Part shown: one piece after another, positions 47,892-58,317 of the stretch
Numbering within the stretch: position 1 is the first letter of the stretch
Layout of the letters: every line of letters starts with the position of its first letter
The notes under the pieces: generated by a model
What the model saw: only the letters and a program-made list of their open reading frames with translations
Databases searched by the model: none
Told to the model about the DNA's origin: nothing
Translations under genes and position numbers: made by a program
Assembly: GCF_003666245.1 (NCBI RefSeq)
Contig: NZ_MJLZ01000010.1
Location: forward strand, 1 to 64,000
Source: Brenneria alni
Lineage (GTDB): Bacteria; Pseudomonadota; Gammaproteobacteria; Enterobacterales; Enterobacteriaceae
Direction of reading: 5' to 3'
DNA: 64,000 nt

Positions 47892-50150
47892 ATGTCGATT
47901 AAGCGTTATCCACACCTTGCTCACTGGGGCGCGTTTACCGCCGTTGTTGAGGATGGAAAATTGATTCGTTGTGAGCCATTCGAAGACGATCCTTCACCTT
48001 CCGCCATGCTCGATTCTATTGTCCCGCTGGTGTATTCAAAACGGCGCATCCGTCGTCCCTCTGTGCGTCGTTCCTGGCTGCAAAAGCGTGAAAAAAGCGA
48101 CGGTTCTCTGCGTGGCAAAGAAGATTTTGTTGAGGTCGACTGGGATGTCGCGCTCGATTTGGTCGCTGAAGAAAACCGCCGTATCCGCGATCGTTATGGC
48201 GCTGACGGGCTATTTGCCGGCTCCTATGGCTGGTCTTCCGCCGGACGTTTTCATCATGCCCGATCGCAGGTACGCCGTTTTTATTTTTCCGGTGGTGGCG
48301 CGGTGGATCAGTTGGGTAACTATAGCTGGGGAGCGGCGCAGTTTTTTCTGCCGTATGTGATCGGCACGTTTCATCCGCTGACCGGTAAGGTGACGGAGTG
48401 GCGAAGTGTTGCCGAGCATTGTGATATTTTTCTCGCCTTTGGCGGGCTGGCGCTGAAAAATGCCCAGGTGGCATCTGGCGGCGCGGGGCACCATACGCTG
48501 AAACCCGCGCTGGAAAAGTTAGTGGCGAAGGGTATTCCGGTTATTAATATCAGCCCGATGCGTGACGATTGCCCGGCGTTTGTTAATGCGGAATGGATCC
48601 CTATCCGCCCGAATACCGATGTGGCGCTGATGCTGGCGCTGGGGTATGAAATTCAACGTCTGGGCGCGGACGACAAGGCTTTCCTGCAACGTTACTGTGT
48701 CGGTTATGAGCAGTTGACGGATTACCTTACCGGCCGCAGTGACGGCATAGCAAAAACCCCCGCGTGGGCCAGCGGCATCACCGGTATTCCGGCTGGACGT
48801 ATCCAGCGTTTGGCACAACAGCTAATCGGCGTGCGCAGCTTTATTACCTGCGCCTATTCCGTTCAGCGGGCGCACCGGGGCGAACAGCCTTACTGGATGA
48901 TGATTGCCCTGTCGTCGATGCTGGGGCAGGTCGGGTTGCCGGGCGGCGGTTTCTCGTTTGGTCATGGCTCCATGAACAGTGTCGGCAATGAACGTATTGC
49001 CACGCCAGCGCCGGCTTCCCCCTCCAGCCCCAATGCCGGGCGGTCGATCCCGGTCGCCCGTATTGCCGATATGTTGCTGAATCCCGGCCAACCGTACACC
49101 TTTCAAGGGGAAACGCATACCTTTCCTGATATTCATCTGATCCACTGGGCCGGGGGCAATCCTTTTCATCATCACCAGCAATTGAACCGGCTGGTGGAAG
49201 GGTGGAGCCGACCAGATACGGTGATTGTGCAGGACATTGTCTGGACACCTGCGGCGCAGATGGCGGATATCGTGCTGCCGGTCACCACCACGCTGGAGCG
49301 AAATGATATCGGTGGTTCTTCACGCGATCGTTTTATTTTTGCCATGCATCAGGCGATTGCGCCACAGCATCAGGCACGCCATGATTTCGATATTTTCAGC
49401 GAACTGGCGGAGCGGTTGGGCTATCAGGATGTCTTCACCCAAAACCGCAGTGAGCGGGAATGGCTGGCAACGCTTTATGATGAGTGCCGTACCAGACAGC
49501 AGGATGCGGGGCAATTGTGGCCGTCATTTGACGCGTTCTGGCATAAAGGCCATGTTGAGATCCCGATGGATGATAAGCCGTTTGTGTTCTTTGAAGATTT
49601 CCGTCGTGACCCGCAGCAGAATGCGCTGCAAACGCCAAGCGGTAAAATCGAGCTGTTCAGCGCCACCATTGCGGGTTATGACTATCCCGATTTTGCGCCG
49701 CATCCAGAGTGGCGACCGCCGGTTGAATGGTTGGGCGCGCCAGCGACAGAAACCTGGCCGTTGCACTTTATTTCCATTCAGCCAGCGGATCGCTTGCATA
49801 GTCAACTGGCTACCACGCCGCAAGTCGAGGCCAATAAAACCGCAGGCCGGGAAACGCTGTATATGCATCCGCAGGATGCGGCGGCGCGGGATATCAGCGA
49901 TCGTTCACAGGTAGAAGTCAGAAATGCCCGGGGCCGCATCCTGGCTGGCGTTCAGATTACCGACGGCGTTACGCCGGGGGTGGTGATTATGTCTACCGGC
50001 GCCTGGTTTGAACCCGGTTTTGGGCGCAAAGAGTGGCACCCTGTCGAACAATCAGGCAACGCCAACGTGCTGACGCTGGATATTGGAACGTCCCCGCTGA
50101 CGCAAGGCCCGAACGCCATGAGCTGTCTGGTGGAGGTGGTGCGGGTTTAG
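47892..50150 (+). CDS. BisC/TorA-like molybdopterin oxidoreductase, cytoplasmic
   Basis: 752 residues. DMSO-reductase family, type III: no N-terminal iron-sulfur Cys cluster, and the molybdenum ligand is Ser116 in SYGWSSAGRFHHA. Bis-MGD binding blocks are seen (GGLALKNAQVASGGAG, HWAGGNPFHHHQQLNRL, DIVWTPAAQMADIVLPVTTTLERNDIG, SCLVEVVRV). No signal peptide, so it resembles cytoplasmic biotin/methionine sulfoxide reductase BisC rather than periplasmic TorA. Likely reduces an S- or N-oxide. Divergent from the ABC operon, which suggests the substrate or its product is imported by that system. ATG at 47892 has AGG a few bases upstream. Confidence 0.9.
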   Translation: MSIKRYPHLAHWGAFTAVVEDGKLIRCEPFEDDPSPSAMLDSIVPLVYSKRRIRRPSVRRSWLQKREKSDGSLRGKEDFVEVDWDVALDLVAEENRRIRDRYGADGLFAGSYGWSSAGRFHHARSQVRRFYFSGGGAVDQLGNYSWGAAQFFLPYVIGTFHPLTGKVTEWRSVAEHCDIFLAFGGLALKNAQVASGGAGHHTLKPALEKLVAKGIPVINISPMRDDCPAFVNAEWIPIRPNTDVALMLALGYEIQRLGADDKAFLQRYCVGYEQLTDYLTGRSDGIAKTPAWASGITGIPAGRIQRLAQQLIGVRSFITCAYSVQRAHRGEQPYWMMIALSSMLGQVGLPGGGFSFGHGSMNSVGNERIATPAPASPSSPNAGRSIPVARIADMLLNPGQPYTFQGETHTFPDIHLIHWAGGNPFHHHQQLNRLVEGWSRPDTVIVQDIVWTPAAQMADIVLPVTTTLERNDIGGSSRDRFIFAMHQAIAPQHQARHDFDIFSELAERLGYQDVFTQNRSEREWLATLYDECRTRQQDAGQLWPSFDAFWHKGHVEIPMDDKPFVFFEDFRRDPQQNALQTPSGKIELFSATIAGYDYPDFAPHPEWRPPVEWLGAPATETWPLHFISIQPADRLHSQLATTPQVEANKTAGRETLYMHPQDAAARDISDRSQVEVRNARGRILAGVQITDGVTPGVVIMSTGAWFEPGFGRKEWHPVEQSGNANVLTLDIGTSPLTQGPNAMSCLVEVVRV

Positions 50151-50198
50151 GGTTATCCTGAGGCGTTTTTATTTTCCTCATGTAAAAGGTTGGTGGTA

Positions 50199-51002
50199 AT
50201 GAGTACGCAATTGTCCGAAGCCTATCTTCAGCGTTTCGGTGGCACCGCGCGTTTATATGGCCGACAGGCGCTGACGCTGTTTTCTCAGGCCCATGTCTGT
50301 GTGATTGGGATTGGCGGCGTGGGTTCATGGGCCGCAGAAGCGCTGGCCCGGAGCGGCATTGGCGCCATTACCCTGATTGATATGGATGATGTGTGCGTCA
50401 GCAATACCAACCGGCAGATCCATGCCCTGCGCCAGCATACCGGGCAGGCGAAAACGGAGGTGATGGCGGAACGTATTCTGGCGATTAATCCTGAATGCAA
50501 CGTGACCTGTGTGGATGATTTTATCAGTGCTGAGAATGTCGCGGCGTTACTCGATAATAATTTCAGCTATGTCATTGACGCCATTGATAGTGTGCGCCCA
50601 AAAGCCGCGCTGCTGTCTTACTGTCGGCGCTATAAAATTCCGGTAGTGACCACCGGGGGCGCCGGGGGGCAAATTGATCCGACGCGTATTGCGGTGGCCG
50701 ACTTGGCAAAAACCATTCAGGATCCGCTGGCGGCCAAACTGCGCGAACGGCTGAAGCATGATTTTCACGTAGTGAAAAACAGTAAAGGCAAATTAGGGAT
50801 TGATTGCGTGTTTTCCAGCGAACCACTGGTCTATCCGCAGCCTGATGGCTCGGTGTGCGCGTCACGCAGCACCGCCGAGGGCGTAAAGCGTATGGATTGC
50901 GCATCCGGTTTTGGCGCCGCAACTATGGTAACGGCAACCTTCGGTTTTGTTGCCGTTTCTCACGTGTTGAAAAAAATGATGGCGAAAGCAGCGCGGCAGT
51001 AG
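50199..51002 (+). CDS. tcdA: tRNA threonylcarbamoyladenosine dehydratase
   Basis: 267 residues from the ATG at 50199 (MSTQLSEAYLQRFGGTARLYG), preceded by AAAGG at 50185-50189. E1-like (ThiF/MoeB) ATP-binding enzyme that cyclises t6A37 to ct6A in tRNA. Nucleotide loop VIGIGGVGSWAAEALARSG, catalytic-type Cys residues, and the C-terminal MDCASGFGAATMVTATFGFVA are as in E. coli TcdA (CsdL). Convergent with csdE-csdA, its sulfur-system partners. Confidence 0.96.
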   Translation: MSTQLSEAYLQRFGGTARLYGRQALTLFSQAHVCVIGIGGVGSWAAEALARSGIGAITLIDMDDVCVSNTNRQIHALRQHTGQAKTEVMAERILAINPECNVTCVDDFISAENVAALLDNNFSYVIDAIDSVRPKAALLSYCRRYKIPVVTTGGAGGQIDPTRIAVADLAKTIQDPLAAKLRERLKHDFHVVKNSKGKLGIDCVFSSEPLVYPQPDGSVCASRSTAEGVKRMDCASGFGAATMVTATFGFVAVSHVLKKMMAKAARQ

Positions 51003-51021
51003 GTCGTTGCGCTGGCGGATT

Positions 51022-51474
51022 CTATTGCCGGGAGGCTTGCGCCGCAATGGCCTGTATTCTGGCGGCCAGTGCGGCCAGGCCGCTGGCGCGAGAGGCGCTG
51101 AGTTGTGCGCGCAATCCCAGCGTATCGAACAGCGCCAGCGGGTCGTCCCGCAGCAACTCGTCGGCGGTTTTGCCTTCTGTTGCGGTTAATAACACCACCA
51201 GCAACCCACGCACGATACGTCCATCGCTGTCGCCATAAAAGTGCAGAGTGCCATCATCCTGACGTTGATAACCCAGCCATACCTGATTTTCGCAACCGGG
51301 TAGCGCAACCTCTGCGCTTTTTAATGTTTCCGGCAGGGAAGGGAGTTGTTTGGCTAATAAAATAAGTTGCCGGTAGCGCTCTTCCCATGAACGGCAGGCG
51401 TCGAAACGTGTTTTCAGGTCAGCGGCGCTAATCTGCTGGCCGAACGGATGAGTAGTGAGTGCAATATTCGTCAT
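51022..51474 (-). CDS. csdE: cysteine desulfurase sulfur acceptor CsdE (SufE-like)
   Basis: 150 residues. Accepts persulfide sulfur from CsdA on the conserved Cys in [15 protein letters not shown] and passes it on, for example toward TcdA. SufE fold landmarks [17 protein letters not shown] and [19 protein letters not shown] are present. 13 bp downstream of csdA in the same operon. Confidence 0.95.
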   Translation of the reverse strand: MTNIALTTHPFGQQISAADLKTRFDACRSWEERYRQLILLAKQLPSLPETLKSAEVALPGCENQVWLGYQRQDDGTLHFYGDSDGRIVRGLLVVLLTATEGKTADELLRDDPLALFDTLGLRAQLSASRASGLAALAARIQAIAAQASRQ

Positions 51475-51487
51475 GATATTCAGTTGG

Positions 51488-52699
51488 TTAATCTGTCAGT
51501 AATTCAAGCGCCGCGCCAACGGCTGCAATCAGTAAATCAATATCCTGCTCATTATTAAAAGGCGCAAATGACGCCCGTAACGTGCCGTTAATGCCGAGTG
51601 CAGCCATCAATGGCTGTGCACAATGGTGCCCGGCCCGCAGCGCAATACCGCTTTCGGCCAGCAGCGTGACCAGGTCGTTGTGGTGAACACCGGCAAATTC
51701 GAAAGACAGCACGCTTGAACCGGAACAACGAAAACTGCGAAATCCGGCAAATTGCGCCAACTGCATTTCCGCCTGGCGGGCCAGGTTTTGGCTGTATTGC
51801 TCCGCTGTCTGCCAGTCCTGTCGTGATAACCAGTCCACTGCGGCAGATAAACCCAGTACGCCCGCGATATGGGGCGTACCCGCCTCAAACCGATGGGGGA
51901 TAGCCTGAGGGGTGAACCCGTCAAAGGAGACGTGAGTCATCATTTTGCCGCCCCCCTGCCAGGGCGCCATACTTTCCAGCAACGCTGTTTTTCCATACAG
52001 CACACCGAGACCGGTAGGGGCATACAGTTTGTGTGCGGAGAACGCATAGAAATCGATATCCAGCGCCTGAACATTGGGTGGGCAATGTACCACGCCCTGA
52101 GCGCCATCGACCATCACCACGGCGCCATATTGATGAGCGAGCCGAATGGCTTTTGCCAGATCGGGCATGCCGCCGGTGACGTTAGACATGTGCCCCAGTG
52201 CCAGCAGACGGGTTTTGGCATTCAGCAACTCGGCAAGCCGCCCAATATCAGGTAAGAAATCGGCGCCGATGGGAAGTTTCACCACGCGTGCGCCGGTCTG
52301 TTCCGCCACGATCAGCCAGGGGATCAGGTTAGCGTGGTGTTCCGCCTCACTGACCACAATCTCATCACCCGGACGCAGGCGCGGTCGGGCGTAGCTTTGG
52401 GCGACCAGATTGATGGCTTCCGTCGCGCCTTTTGTCCAGATAATGGTGCGGGGATCTTGCGCATGAAGAAGGGCTGCCACCTGTTCCCGAGTATGTTCAA
52501 AACACTGCGTCAACCGTTGTGCGCTGCGGTGTTGGCTGCGGTGAACCGTGCCGCTTCCCTCGCGGTAAAACTGTTGAACAGCATCAATGACTGCCTGGGG
52601 TGTTAATGCCGTGGCGGCACTGTCAAGGTACACGCCCGACTGCATGAGAGCAGGAAAATGCTGGCGGAAACTTGTGGCGTTAAACGGTGTCATGCGCAT
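51488..52699 (-). CDS. csdA: cysteine desulfurase CsdA
   Basis: 403 residues (E. coli 401). PLP enzyme of class II desulfurases (SufS-like): PLP Lys in [15 protein letters not shown], active Cys in [16 protein letters not shown], and substrate Arg in [12 protein letters not shown]. Supplies sulfur for Fe-S clusters and other acceptors through CsdE. ATGs at 52699 and 52693 (MRMTPF) are both possible. Divergent from ygdI. Confidence 0.96.
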   Translation of the reverse strand: MRMTPFNATSFRQHFPALMQSGVYLDSAATALTPQAVIDAVQQFYREGSGTVHRSQHRSAQRLTQCFEHTREQVAALLHAQDPRTIIWTKGATEAINLVAQSYARPRLRPGDEIVVSEAEHHANLIPWLIVAEQTGARVVKLPIGADFLPDIGRLAELLNAKTRLLALGHMSNVTGGMPDLAKAIRLAHQYGAVVMVDGAQGVVHCPPNVQALDIDFYAFSAHKLYAPTGLGVLYGKTALLESMAPWQGGGKMMTHVSFDGFTPQAIPHRFEAGTPHIAGVLGLSAAVDWLSRQDWQTAEQYSQNLARQAEMQLAQFAGFRSFRCSGSSVLSFEFAGVHHNDLVTLLAESGIALRAGHHCAQPLMAALGINGTLRASFAPFNNEQDIDLLIAAVGAALELLTD

Positions 52700-52875
52700 C
52701 CTCTTTTGGGCGTCAGATCCTGTCTCATTTTTATGAGTGAAACAAGTTTAGGATGATGCTTAATGCAACTTTCTGGAAAAATGAATAAATTTTGCTACGC
52801 TTTAATCTGTTAAGGATCAGAGTTTCCTGATGTCTATGGTTAATTAAAAAGCATTTTATTCACTGGGAGTGAACG

Positions 52876-53097
52876 ATGAAGAATAAAGTCTCTATTTTTG
52901 CCGCTATTGTTATGGTGTTTTCTCTGGCAGCCTGCTCCAGTAATTATGTCATACATACAAATGATGGACGAACCATCGTTGCTGATGGTAAGCCTGAAGT
53001 CGATGATGATACAGGAATGATCAGCTATACCGATGCTTACGGTCAGAACCAGCAGATCAATCGTGCTAATGTGAAAGAAATGGTTGAAGCGAAGTAA
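52876..53097 (+). CDS. ygdI: YgdI/YgdR family lipoprotein
   Basis: 73 residues. Signal peptide MKNKVSIFAAIVMVFSLAAC with lipobox LAAC, then NYVIHTNDGRTIVADGKPEVDDDTGMISYTDAYGQNQQINRANV. Paralogue of ygdR at 12174. GGAG precedes the ATG. In E. coli it sits in the same place beside gcvB. Function unknown. Confidence 0.95.
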   Translation: MKNKVSIFAAIVMVFSLAACSSNYVIHTNDGRTIVADGKPEVDDDTGMISYTDAYGQNQQINRANVKEMVEAK

Positions 53098-53137
53098 TCA
53101 CGGTGGTCTGGAACGTCTATTTCCAAACGAGTGAGAT

Positions 53138-53333
53138 AAAAAAGCACCGCTTTCGCGGTGCTAGATAAAATCACTATAGACAGACAGGGTAAACGCACAG
53201 GAACTGAAAAAGGCAGCCCGGCTACCACGTCTGAAAAGGCAGGCAAATAAATAGCAAACACAACATCATCACAACCACAAGCCAAAAGCACCTCAGGTCA
53301 CCCCTCCGCACTTTTCGTTCCGGCCCAGGAAGT
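53138..53333 (-). ncRNA. gcvB: small regulatory RNA GcvB
   Basis: About 196 nt on the minus strand, in the ygdI-gcvA gap as in E. coli. The 5' end ACTTCCTGGGCCGGAACGAAA matches E. coli GcvB; the G/U-rich target-binding stretch R1 reads TTGTGGTTGTGATGATGTTG; CCCTGTCTGTCTATAGTGATT is shared near the 3' end. It ends in the terminator AGCACCGC-TTTC-GCGGTGCT followed by six T. GcvB is Hfq-dependent and represses many amino-acid and peptide importers, so it may also act on the ABC operon here. A TATATT -10 lies just upstream. Transcription is controlled by GcvA, encoded divergently. Confidence 0.93.
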
Positions 53334-53460
53334 CGCGCTAATATAGGTATTTGCTGGCATATCCTCAACGGACAAAATATAATGTTTCGGATTATAAAAA
53401 CTAATAGATAGATGAACATGATGTACATGTTATCTATCGTTCATAGAAAGAATTTCATTC

Positions 53461-54384
53461 ATGTCAAAACGCCTACCTCCGCTCAACTCCTTGCGTGTAT
53501 TTGATGCGGCAGCCCGCCACCTGAGCTTTACCAAAGCAGCAGACGAATTATTCGTCACGCAGGCGGCGGTCAGTCATCAGATTAAGTCACTGGAGGATTT
53601 CCTCGGGCTGAAATTGTTTCGTCGACGTAACCGCTCTCTGCTGCTGACAGAAGAGGGGCAAAGTTACTTTCTCGATATTAAGGAAATCTTTTCTTCACTC
53701 AATGAAGCTACCCGTAAATTACAATCCCGCAGTGCCAAAGGTGCGCTAACCGTCAGTTTGCTTCCCAGCTTTGCCATTCACTGGCTGGTTCCGCGGCTTT
53801 CGAGCTTTAATTCGGAATATCCGGGGATTGATGTGCGCATTCAGGCGGTGGATCGCGACGAAGATCGTCTATCGGACGATGTGGACGTCGCCATTTTTTA
53901 TGGTCGCGGTAACTGGCCGGGGCTGCGGGTGGAAAAACTGTATGCTGAGTATCTATTGCCTGTCTGCTCGCCCGTGTTGTTAACCGGGAACCACCCTTTG
54001 AAAACTCCGGATGACCTGATTGCGCATACGTTGTTGCATGATGCCTCGCGCCGTGACTGGCTGGCTTATACCCGTCAGCTTGGCGTAGCGATTAACGTAC
54101 AGCAAGGGCCTATCTTCAGCCACAGTGCAATGGTATTACAGGCGGCAATCCACGGGCAGGGCGTTGCACTGGCAAACAATGTCATGGCGCAGACCGAACT
54201 GGAAGCCGGAAGACTGGTTTGTCCGTTTAATGATGTTTTGATCAGTAAAAATGCTTTTTATCTGGTATGCCATGACAGTCAGGCAGAACTAGGTAAAATA
54301 GCTGCCTTTCGGCATTGGATTCTGGCGCGGGCGGCCAGTGAGCAAGAAAAATTTCGTGTGCGCTACGATAATATTACGCGCTGA
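53461..54384 (+). CDS. gcvA: LysR-type glycine cleavage regulator GcvA
   Basis: 307 residues. N-terminal HTH (LPPLNSLRVFDAAARHLSFTKAADELFVTQAAVSHQIKSLEDFLG) and a C-terminal LysR substrate domain. Activates the gcvTHP operon with glycine, represses it with purines, and drives gcvB from the shared intergenic region. Length and sequence match E. coli GcvA (305). Confidence 0.97.
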   Translation: MSKRLPPLNSLRVFDAAARHLSFTKAADELFVTQAAVSHQIKSLEDFLGLKLFRRRNRSLLLTEEGQSYFLDIKEIFSSLNEATRKLQSRSAKGALTVSLLPSFAIHWLVPRLSSFNSEYPGIDVRIQAVDRDEDRLSDDVDVAIFYGRGNWPGLRVEKLYAEYLLPVCSPVLLTGNHPLKTPDDLIAHTLLHDASRRDWLAYTRQLGVAINVQQGPIFSHSAMVLQAAIHGQGVALANNVMAQTELEAGRLVCPFNDVLISKNAFYLVCHDSQAELGKIAAFRHWILARAASEQEKFRVRYDNITR

Positions 54385-54428
54385 GGTGAGCCTCAGTTTC
54401 ATACAGAATAATTAAATTGGATATCACG

Positions 54429-54824
54429 ATGAGTAGTCGTTTTATGCTGGTGTTTTCTGCCATCAGCGGTTTTGTTTTTGTTGCTCTGGGGGCATTGGGT
54501 TCCCATATGTTAAGCAAAACGCTGGGGCCGACCGAGCTTTCCTGGTTACGTACCGGACTGGAATATCAGGCCTTTCACACGCTGGCTGTCCTGGCGTTGT
54601 CTGTCTCCATGCATCAGCGTATTAACCGGTGGTTTTACTGGAGCTGCGTTTTGCTGGCATTGGGTACGGTGTTGTTCAGCGGTAGTTTGTACTGCCTGGC
54701 GCTTTCTCATCTGAAGCTCTGGGTTTATATCACGCCGATTGGCGGGTTCTGTTTTCTGGTTGGGTGGTTGTTGATGTTAGTGGGCGCATTGCGTCTGAAA
54801 AGAAAGGTAGAGCGCCATGAATAA
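54429..54824 (+). CDS. ygdD: inner membrane protein YgdD (DUF423)
   Basis: 131 residues from the ATG at 54429 ([26 protein letters not shown]); an in-frame TTG at 54417 is less likely. Four hydrophobic segments and the family block [17 protein letters not shown]. Its end overlaps the rlmM start by 8 bp, as in E. coli. Function unknown. Confidence 0.94.
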   Translation: MSSRFMLVFSAISGFVFVALGALGSHMLSKTLGPTELSWLRTGLEYQAFHTLAVLALSVSMHQRINRWFYWSCVLLALGTVLFSGSLYCLALSHLKLWVYITPIGGFCFLVGWLLMLVGALRLKRKVERHE

Positions 54825-55917
54825 AGTTATTTTGTACTGTCGTCCTGGGTTTGAAAAAGAGTGTGCGGCGGAAATAACGGAAAAAGCGGCGCAACATGAC
54901 GCCTATGGCTTTGTACGAGTAAAGGATAACAGCGGTTACGTGATTTATGAGTGCTACCAGCATGAAGATGCCGATAGACTGATAAAAGAGTTGCCGTTTC
55001 ATACGCTGATTTTTGCCCGTCAGATGTTTATCAGCGGTGAACTGTTGCGCGACCTTCCACCGGAAGATCGCATCACCCCCATTGTTGGTATGCTGACGGG
55101 CGCGATTGAGCGGGCCGGTGAACTGCGGGTAGAAGTCCCTGATACCAATGAAAGCAAAGAACTGATGAAGTTCTGCCGCAAGTTTACCGTCCCTTTACGT
55201 GCTGCTTTGCGTGAAAACAACATCCTGCTGGGCCATGAGAAAGCCGATCGACCCGTACTGCATGTGTTGTTTATTGCCCCTGGCTGCTGTTACGTAGGCT
55301 ATTCCTACAGTAACAACAATTCGCCGTTCTATATGGGGATCCCGCGTTTGAAGTTTCCCGCAGATGCGCCCAGCCGTTCAACGTTAAAGCTCGAAGAGGC
55401 TTTTCACGTGTTCATTCCTGCTGATGAATGGGATGAGCGTCTTGGCAGCGGTATGTATGCCGTTGATCTGGGGGCTTGCCCCGGCGGTTGGACTTACCAA
55501 CTGGTTCGGCGCAGCATGATGGTTCACGCTGTGGATAACGGCCCGATGGCGCCCAGCCTGATTGATACCGGGCAGGTTATTCATCATCAGGCGGACGGTT
55601 TTCGTTTTGAGCCACCGCGTAATAACGTTTATTGGCTGGTGTGCGACATGGTGGAAAAACCAGCGAAAGTAACCAGCCTGATCGCGGACTGGCTGGTAAA
55701 AGGCTGGTGCCGCGAAGCGATATTTAACCTGAAACTGCCGATGAAAAAGCGTTATGAGGAAGTTTCGCAAAATCTGGCGCTACTCAATGAGCGGTTGGCG
55801 GAAAAAGGTATCAATGCAGAAGTACATGCCAGGCAGTTGTACCACGATCGTGAAGAAGTGACGGTTCATGCTCGTCGTTTCTGGAGCGCCGTCCCAGGCC
55901 GGCGTGATGAGCGGTAA
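54817..55917 (+). CDS. rlmM: 23S rRNA (cytidine-2'-O-)-methyltransferase RlmM
   Basis: 366 residues, same length as E. coli RlmM. Methylates the 2'-O of C2498 in 23S rRNA. N-terminal THUMP-like region ([18 protein letters not shown]) and C-terminal RrmJ-type methyltransferase with the SAM loop [17 protein letters not shown] and the K-D-K-E type residues including [11 protein letters not shown]. Translationally linked to ygdD. Confidence 0.97.
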   Translation: MNKVILYCRPGFEKECAAEITEKAAQHDAYGFVRVKDNSGYVIYECYQHEDADRLIKELPFHTLIFARQMFISGELLRDLPPEDRITPIVGMLTGAIERAGELRVEVPDTNESKELMKFCRKFTVPLRAALRENNILLGHEKADRPVLHVLFIAPGCCYVGYSYSNNNSPFYMGIPRLKFPADAPSRSTLKLEEAFHVFIPADEWDERLGSGMYAVDLGACPGGWTYQLVRRSMMVHAVDNGPMAPSLIDTGQVIHHQADGFRFEPPRNNVYWLVCDMVEKPAKVTSLIADWLVKGWCREAIFNLKLPMKKRYEEVSQNLALLNERLAEKGINAEVHARQLYHDREEVTVHARRFWSAVPGRRDER

Positions 55918-55938
55918 ACCTATTATGATTTGGGGCTT

Positions 55939-56700
55939 TCAACACGGAGGCGGCAATCTTAACTGTTGCAGATTGCCATTCAGCGTCAGATCCTTACTGA
56001 GCGTTGCCACCCGGCGGCTGACGAATGCCATTTCCTGTTGTTGCGCCAGCTTGGTACGCCATTTTTCCGGCACATTTTCCAACTGTTGATAAAGTTCGTC
56101 CAGACTGCCGGTTTGTTGCAGCAATTGCACCGCGCTTTTGGGGCCAATACCACTGACGCCCGGAATCTTACTGCTACTGATACCCGCCAGTCCCCAGTAG
56201 TCGGGAAGCTGCTGCGGTAATACGCCAAATTCCTGCTGTACAAAAGGCAGATCCAGCCAGCGTTTCTGGAAGTAATCTCTGATTTGGATCATGGGCGCCA
56301 GTAGCTGACAGTAGCCTTTGTCGGTTGAGACAATCGTCGCCTGATGCCCGGATACCGCAACTTTGGAGGCAAGGGTAGCGGCCAGATCGTCAGCTTCGTT
56401 ACCGGGGGAATGCCAGCTTGCTACCCCCATTGCGGCAAATGCGGCTTTGATTTGCGGCAGTTCCTGTCTGAGGTTTTCCGGCATCGGAGCGCGCCCGGCT
56501 TTGTAGTCAGGTAAAATCTGATGACGCCAACCGGCGTTTCGATCTTCATCATCAAATACCGCGACGGCGTGGCTTGGTTGGCTGTGTTGCAGCAACTGGC
56601 TGAGTGCATTCTGACAGGCTGTGATACAGGGAGAGCCTTGTACCGCATGAATCCGACGTATTAAGTTAAGCGCATCGACAATCAGCAAATGTACAGGCAT
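55939..56700 (-). CDS. xni: flap endonuclease Xni (exonuclease IX)
   Basis: 253 residues from the ATG at 56700 ([19 protein letters not shown]), matching E. coli Xni (251); the frame is open to 56781. 5'-3' exonuclease/FEN fold related to the Pol I N-terminal domain: acidic residues in [28 protein letters not shown] and [11 protein letters not shown], and the Hh[22 protein letters not shown]. Structure-specific endonuclease on flapped DNA. Confidence 0.96.
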   Translation of the reverse strand: MPVHLLIVDALNLIRRIHAVQGSPCITACQNALSQLLQHSQPSHAVAVFDDEDRNAGWRHQILPDYKAGRAPMPENLRQELPQIKAAFAAMGVASWHSPGNEADDLAATLASKVAVSGHQATIVSTDKGYCQLLAPMIQIRDYFQKRWLDLPFVQQEFGVLPQQLPDYWGLAGISSSKIPGVSGIGPKSAVQLLQQTGSLDELYQQLENVPEKWRTKLAQQQEMAFVSRRVATLSKDLTLNGNLQQLRLPPPC

Positions 56701-56816
56701 AGGCGGGTTCCTGGTGATGTCATCCATGTCGTGCGGGGAACATGTGCTTCCCCGCGTGGTTTTAATCAGATCCGGCGCCATCCGGCGGTTTTACACCGGA
56801 TAGCCGCCTGCCGATG

Positions 56817-58181
56817 TTAAACGCTGATCTCGTAGCAAGGAATGTAGGCGCTACCGGGTAGTTTCATGCGTTGCTGCGCAACGAAACCCTGTAGCAGCTT
56901 ATCCATACTTTTCATCAGCCTCGGGTCGCCGTGGAGCTGATAAGGCCCTTCCTGTTCTATGGCTTGAATACCGACCTCCTTAACGTTTCCGGCAACAATA
57001 CCGGAGAATGCGCGGCGCAACGCGGCGGCAAGCTCTTCCGCCGGTTGGTCGAGGTGCAGGTCAAGGTTTGCCATATTCTCGTGGCTGGGGTTGAACGGCA
57101 TTTGCAAGTCCGGCGCAATTCGTAACGACCAGTTAAAACTATATGCATCACCAGTATGCCGGCGGCTTTCTTTAACTAATGGCATCGCTTTTTTCATCTG
57201 ACGGGCAACTTCCGCTGCGTCATTAATGATGATGGAATAGTAACGGCGCGCCTGACGCCCCAAAGTTCCGATAATAAACTCATCCAGCACGCGGAAATAA
57301 TCGGCGCTTTCTTCCGGACCTGTGAGGATGATCGGCAGCACCTGCTCACTGTTTTCCGGGTTCATCATAATCCCCAGCAGATACAGGAATTCTTCTGCTG
57401 TCCCGACGCCGCCAGGGAAAATAATAATGCCATGCCCGATACGCACAAAGCCTTCCAGACGTTTTTCGATATCCGGCATGATGATCAGTTCATTAACCAG
57501 CGGATTAGGCGGCTCTGCTGCAATGATGGACGGCTCCGTCATACCGATAAAACGCCCGTTTTTATAGCGCTGTTGAGCATGTCCGACAGCGGCGCCCTTC
57601 ATCGGCGCTTCCATTGCGCCGGGACCGCAGCCAGTACAGATGTTCAGTTCACGCAAGCCAAGTTGACTGCCCACTTTACGTGCATAGAGATATTCAATTT
57701 CATTGATTGAATGACCGCCCCAGCACACCACCATATTCGGTTCTTCGTCAACATGCAGCGCTCTGGCATTACGTAAGATAGAGAAGACCAGATCGGTAAT
57801 GTGCGCCGAGTTTTCCAGATTCAGTTTGTGGTAATGACCCGCGTCGGCAAATTGGCCGTTAACAAACAGGATATCGCGCAGCACGGCAAACAGGTTGGCC
57901 TGAAGCGAACGGATAATATAACCGTCGACAAATGCGTCTTCAGGTGGGTTCACCAGTTCCAGTTTGACGCCACGCTCACGGCGCAGCACGTTGATATCGA
58001 AGTTCTCATAACGGGATAGCAGCTCTTTGCTGCTATCCGTCTGGCTGCCGGAATTTAATACGGCGAGGGAACAGTTACGAAACAGACGGTAGAGATCACT
58101 GCTGGCGGTGCTTTTCAGCATGTCCACTTCCAACTGCGACAACAAATCCATAGACCCTAACGGGCTGATATGTGTAATCAA
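56817..58181 (-). CDS. ppnN: pyrimidine/purine nucleotide 5'-monophosphate nucleosidase PpnN
   Basis: 454 residues, same length as E. coli PpnN (YgdH). Cleaves nucleoside monophosphates to base and ribose 5-phosphate; ppGpp-responsive. Central LOG-like core with [20 protein letters not shown] and [18 protein letters not shown], flanked by the family-specific N- and C-terminal domains. It is a second LOG-fold enzyme in this window besides the broken MazG-SLOG gene. Confidence 0.96.
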   Translation of the reverse strand: MITHISPLGSMDLLSQLEVDMLKSTASSDLYRLFRNCSLAVLNSGSQTDSSKELLSRYENFDINVLRRERGVKLELVNPPEDAFVDGYIIRSLQANLFAVLRDILFVNGQFADAGHYHKLNLENSAHITDLVFSILRNARALHVDEEPNMVVCWGGHSINEIEYLYARKVGSQLGLRELNICTGCGPGAMEAPMKGAAVGHAQQRYKNGRFIGMTEPSIIAAEPPNPLVNELIIMPDIEKRLEGFVRIGHGIIIFPGGVGTAEEFLYLLGIMMNPENSEQVLPIILTGPEESADYFRVLDEFIIGTLGRQARRYYSIIINDAAEVARQMKKAMPLVKESRRHTGDAYSFNWSLRIAPDLQMPFNPSHENMANLDLHLDQPAEELAAALRRAFSGIVAGNVKEVGIQAIEQEGPYQLHGDPRLMKSMDKLLQGFVAQQRMKLPGSAYIPCYEISV

Positions 58182-58317
58182 TTTTGCTCCTTTAAATGCA
58201 GTAAAATCTGACGATCCTTTTGATCTTATCTTTTTCAGAATCCCACCTTAACGCGCTGCCATCATTTTTTCCAATCATGACGGCAGCCAGCAACAGAAGT
58301 TGCGTAATACTACGCAT

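Noticed and set aside
49225-49914. 229-codon frame overlapping the molybdoenzyme in another frame
   Set aside because: Shadow of the conserved bis-MGD oxidoreductase frame; Cys/Arg-rich composition typical of out-of-frame translation.
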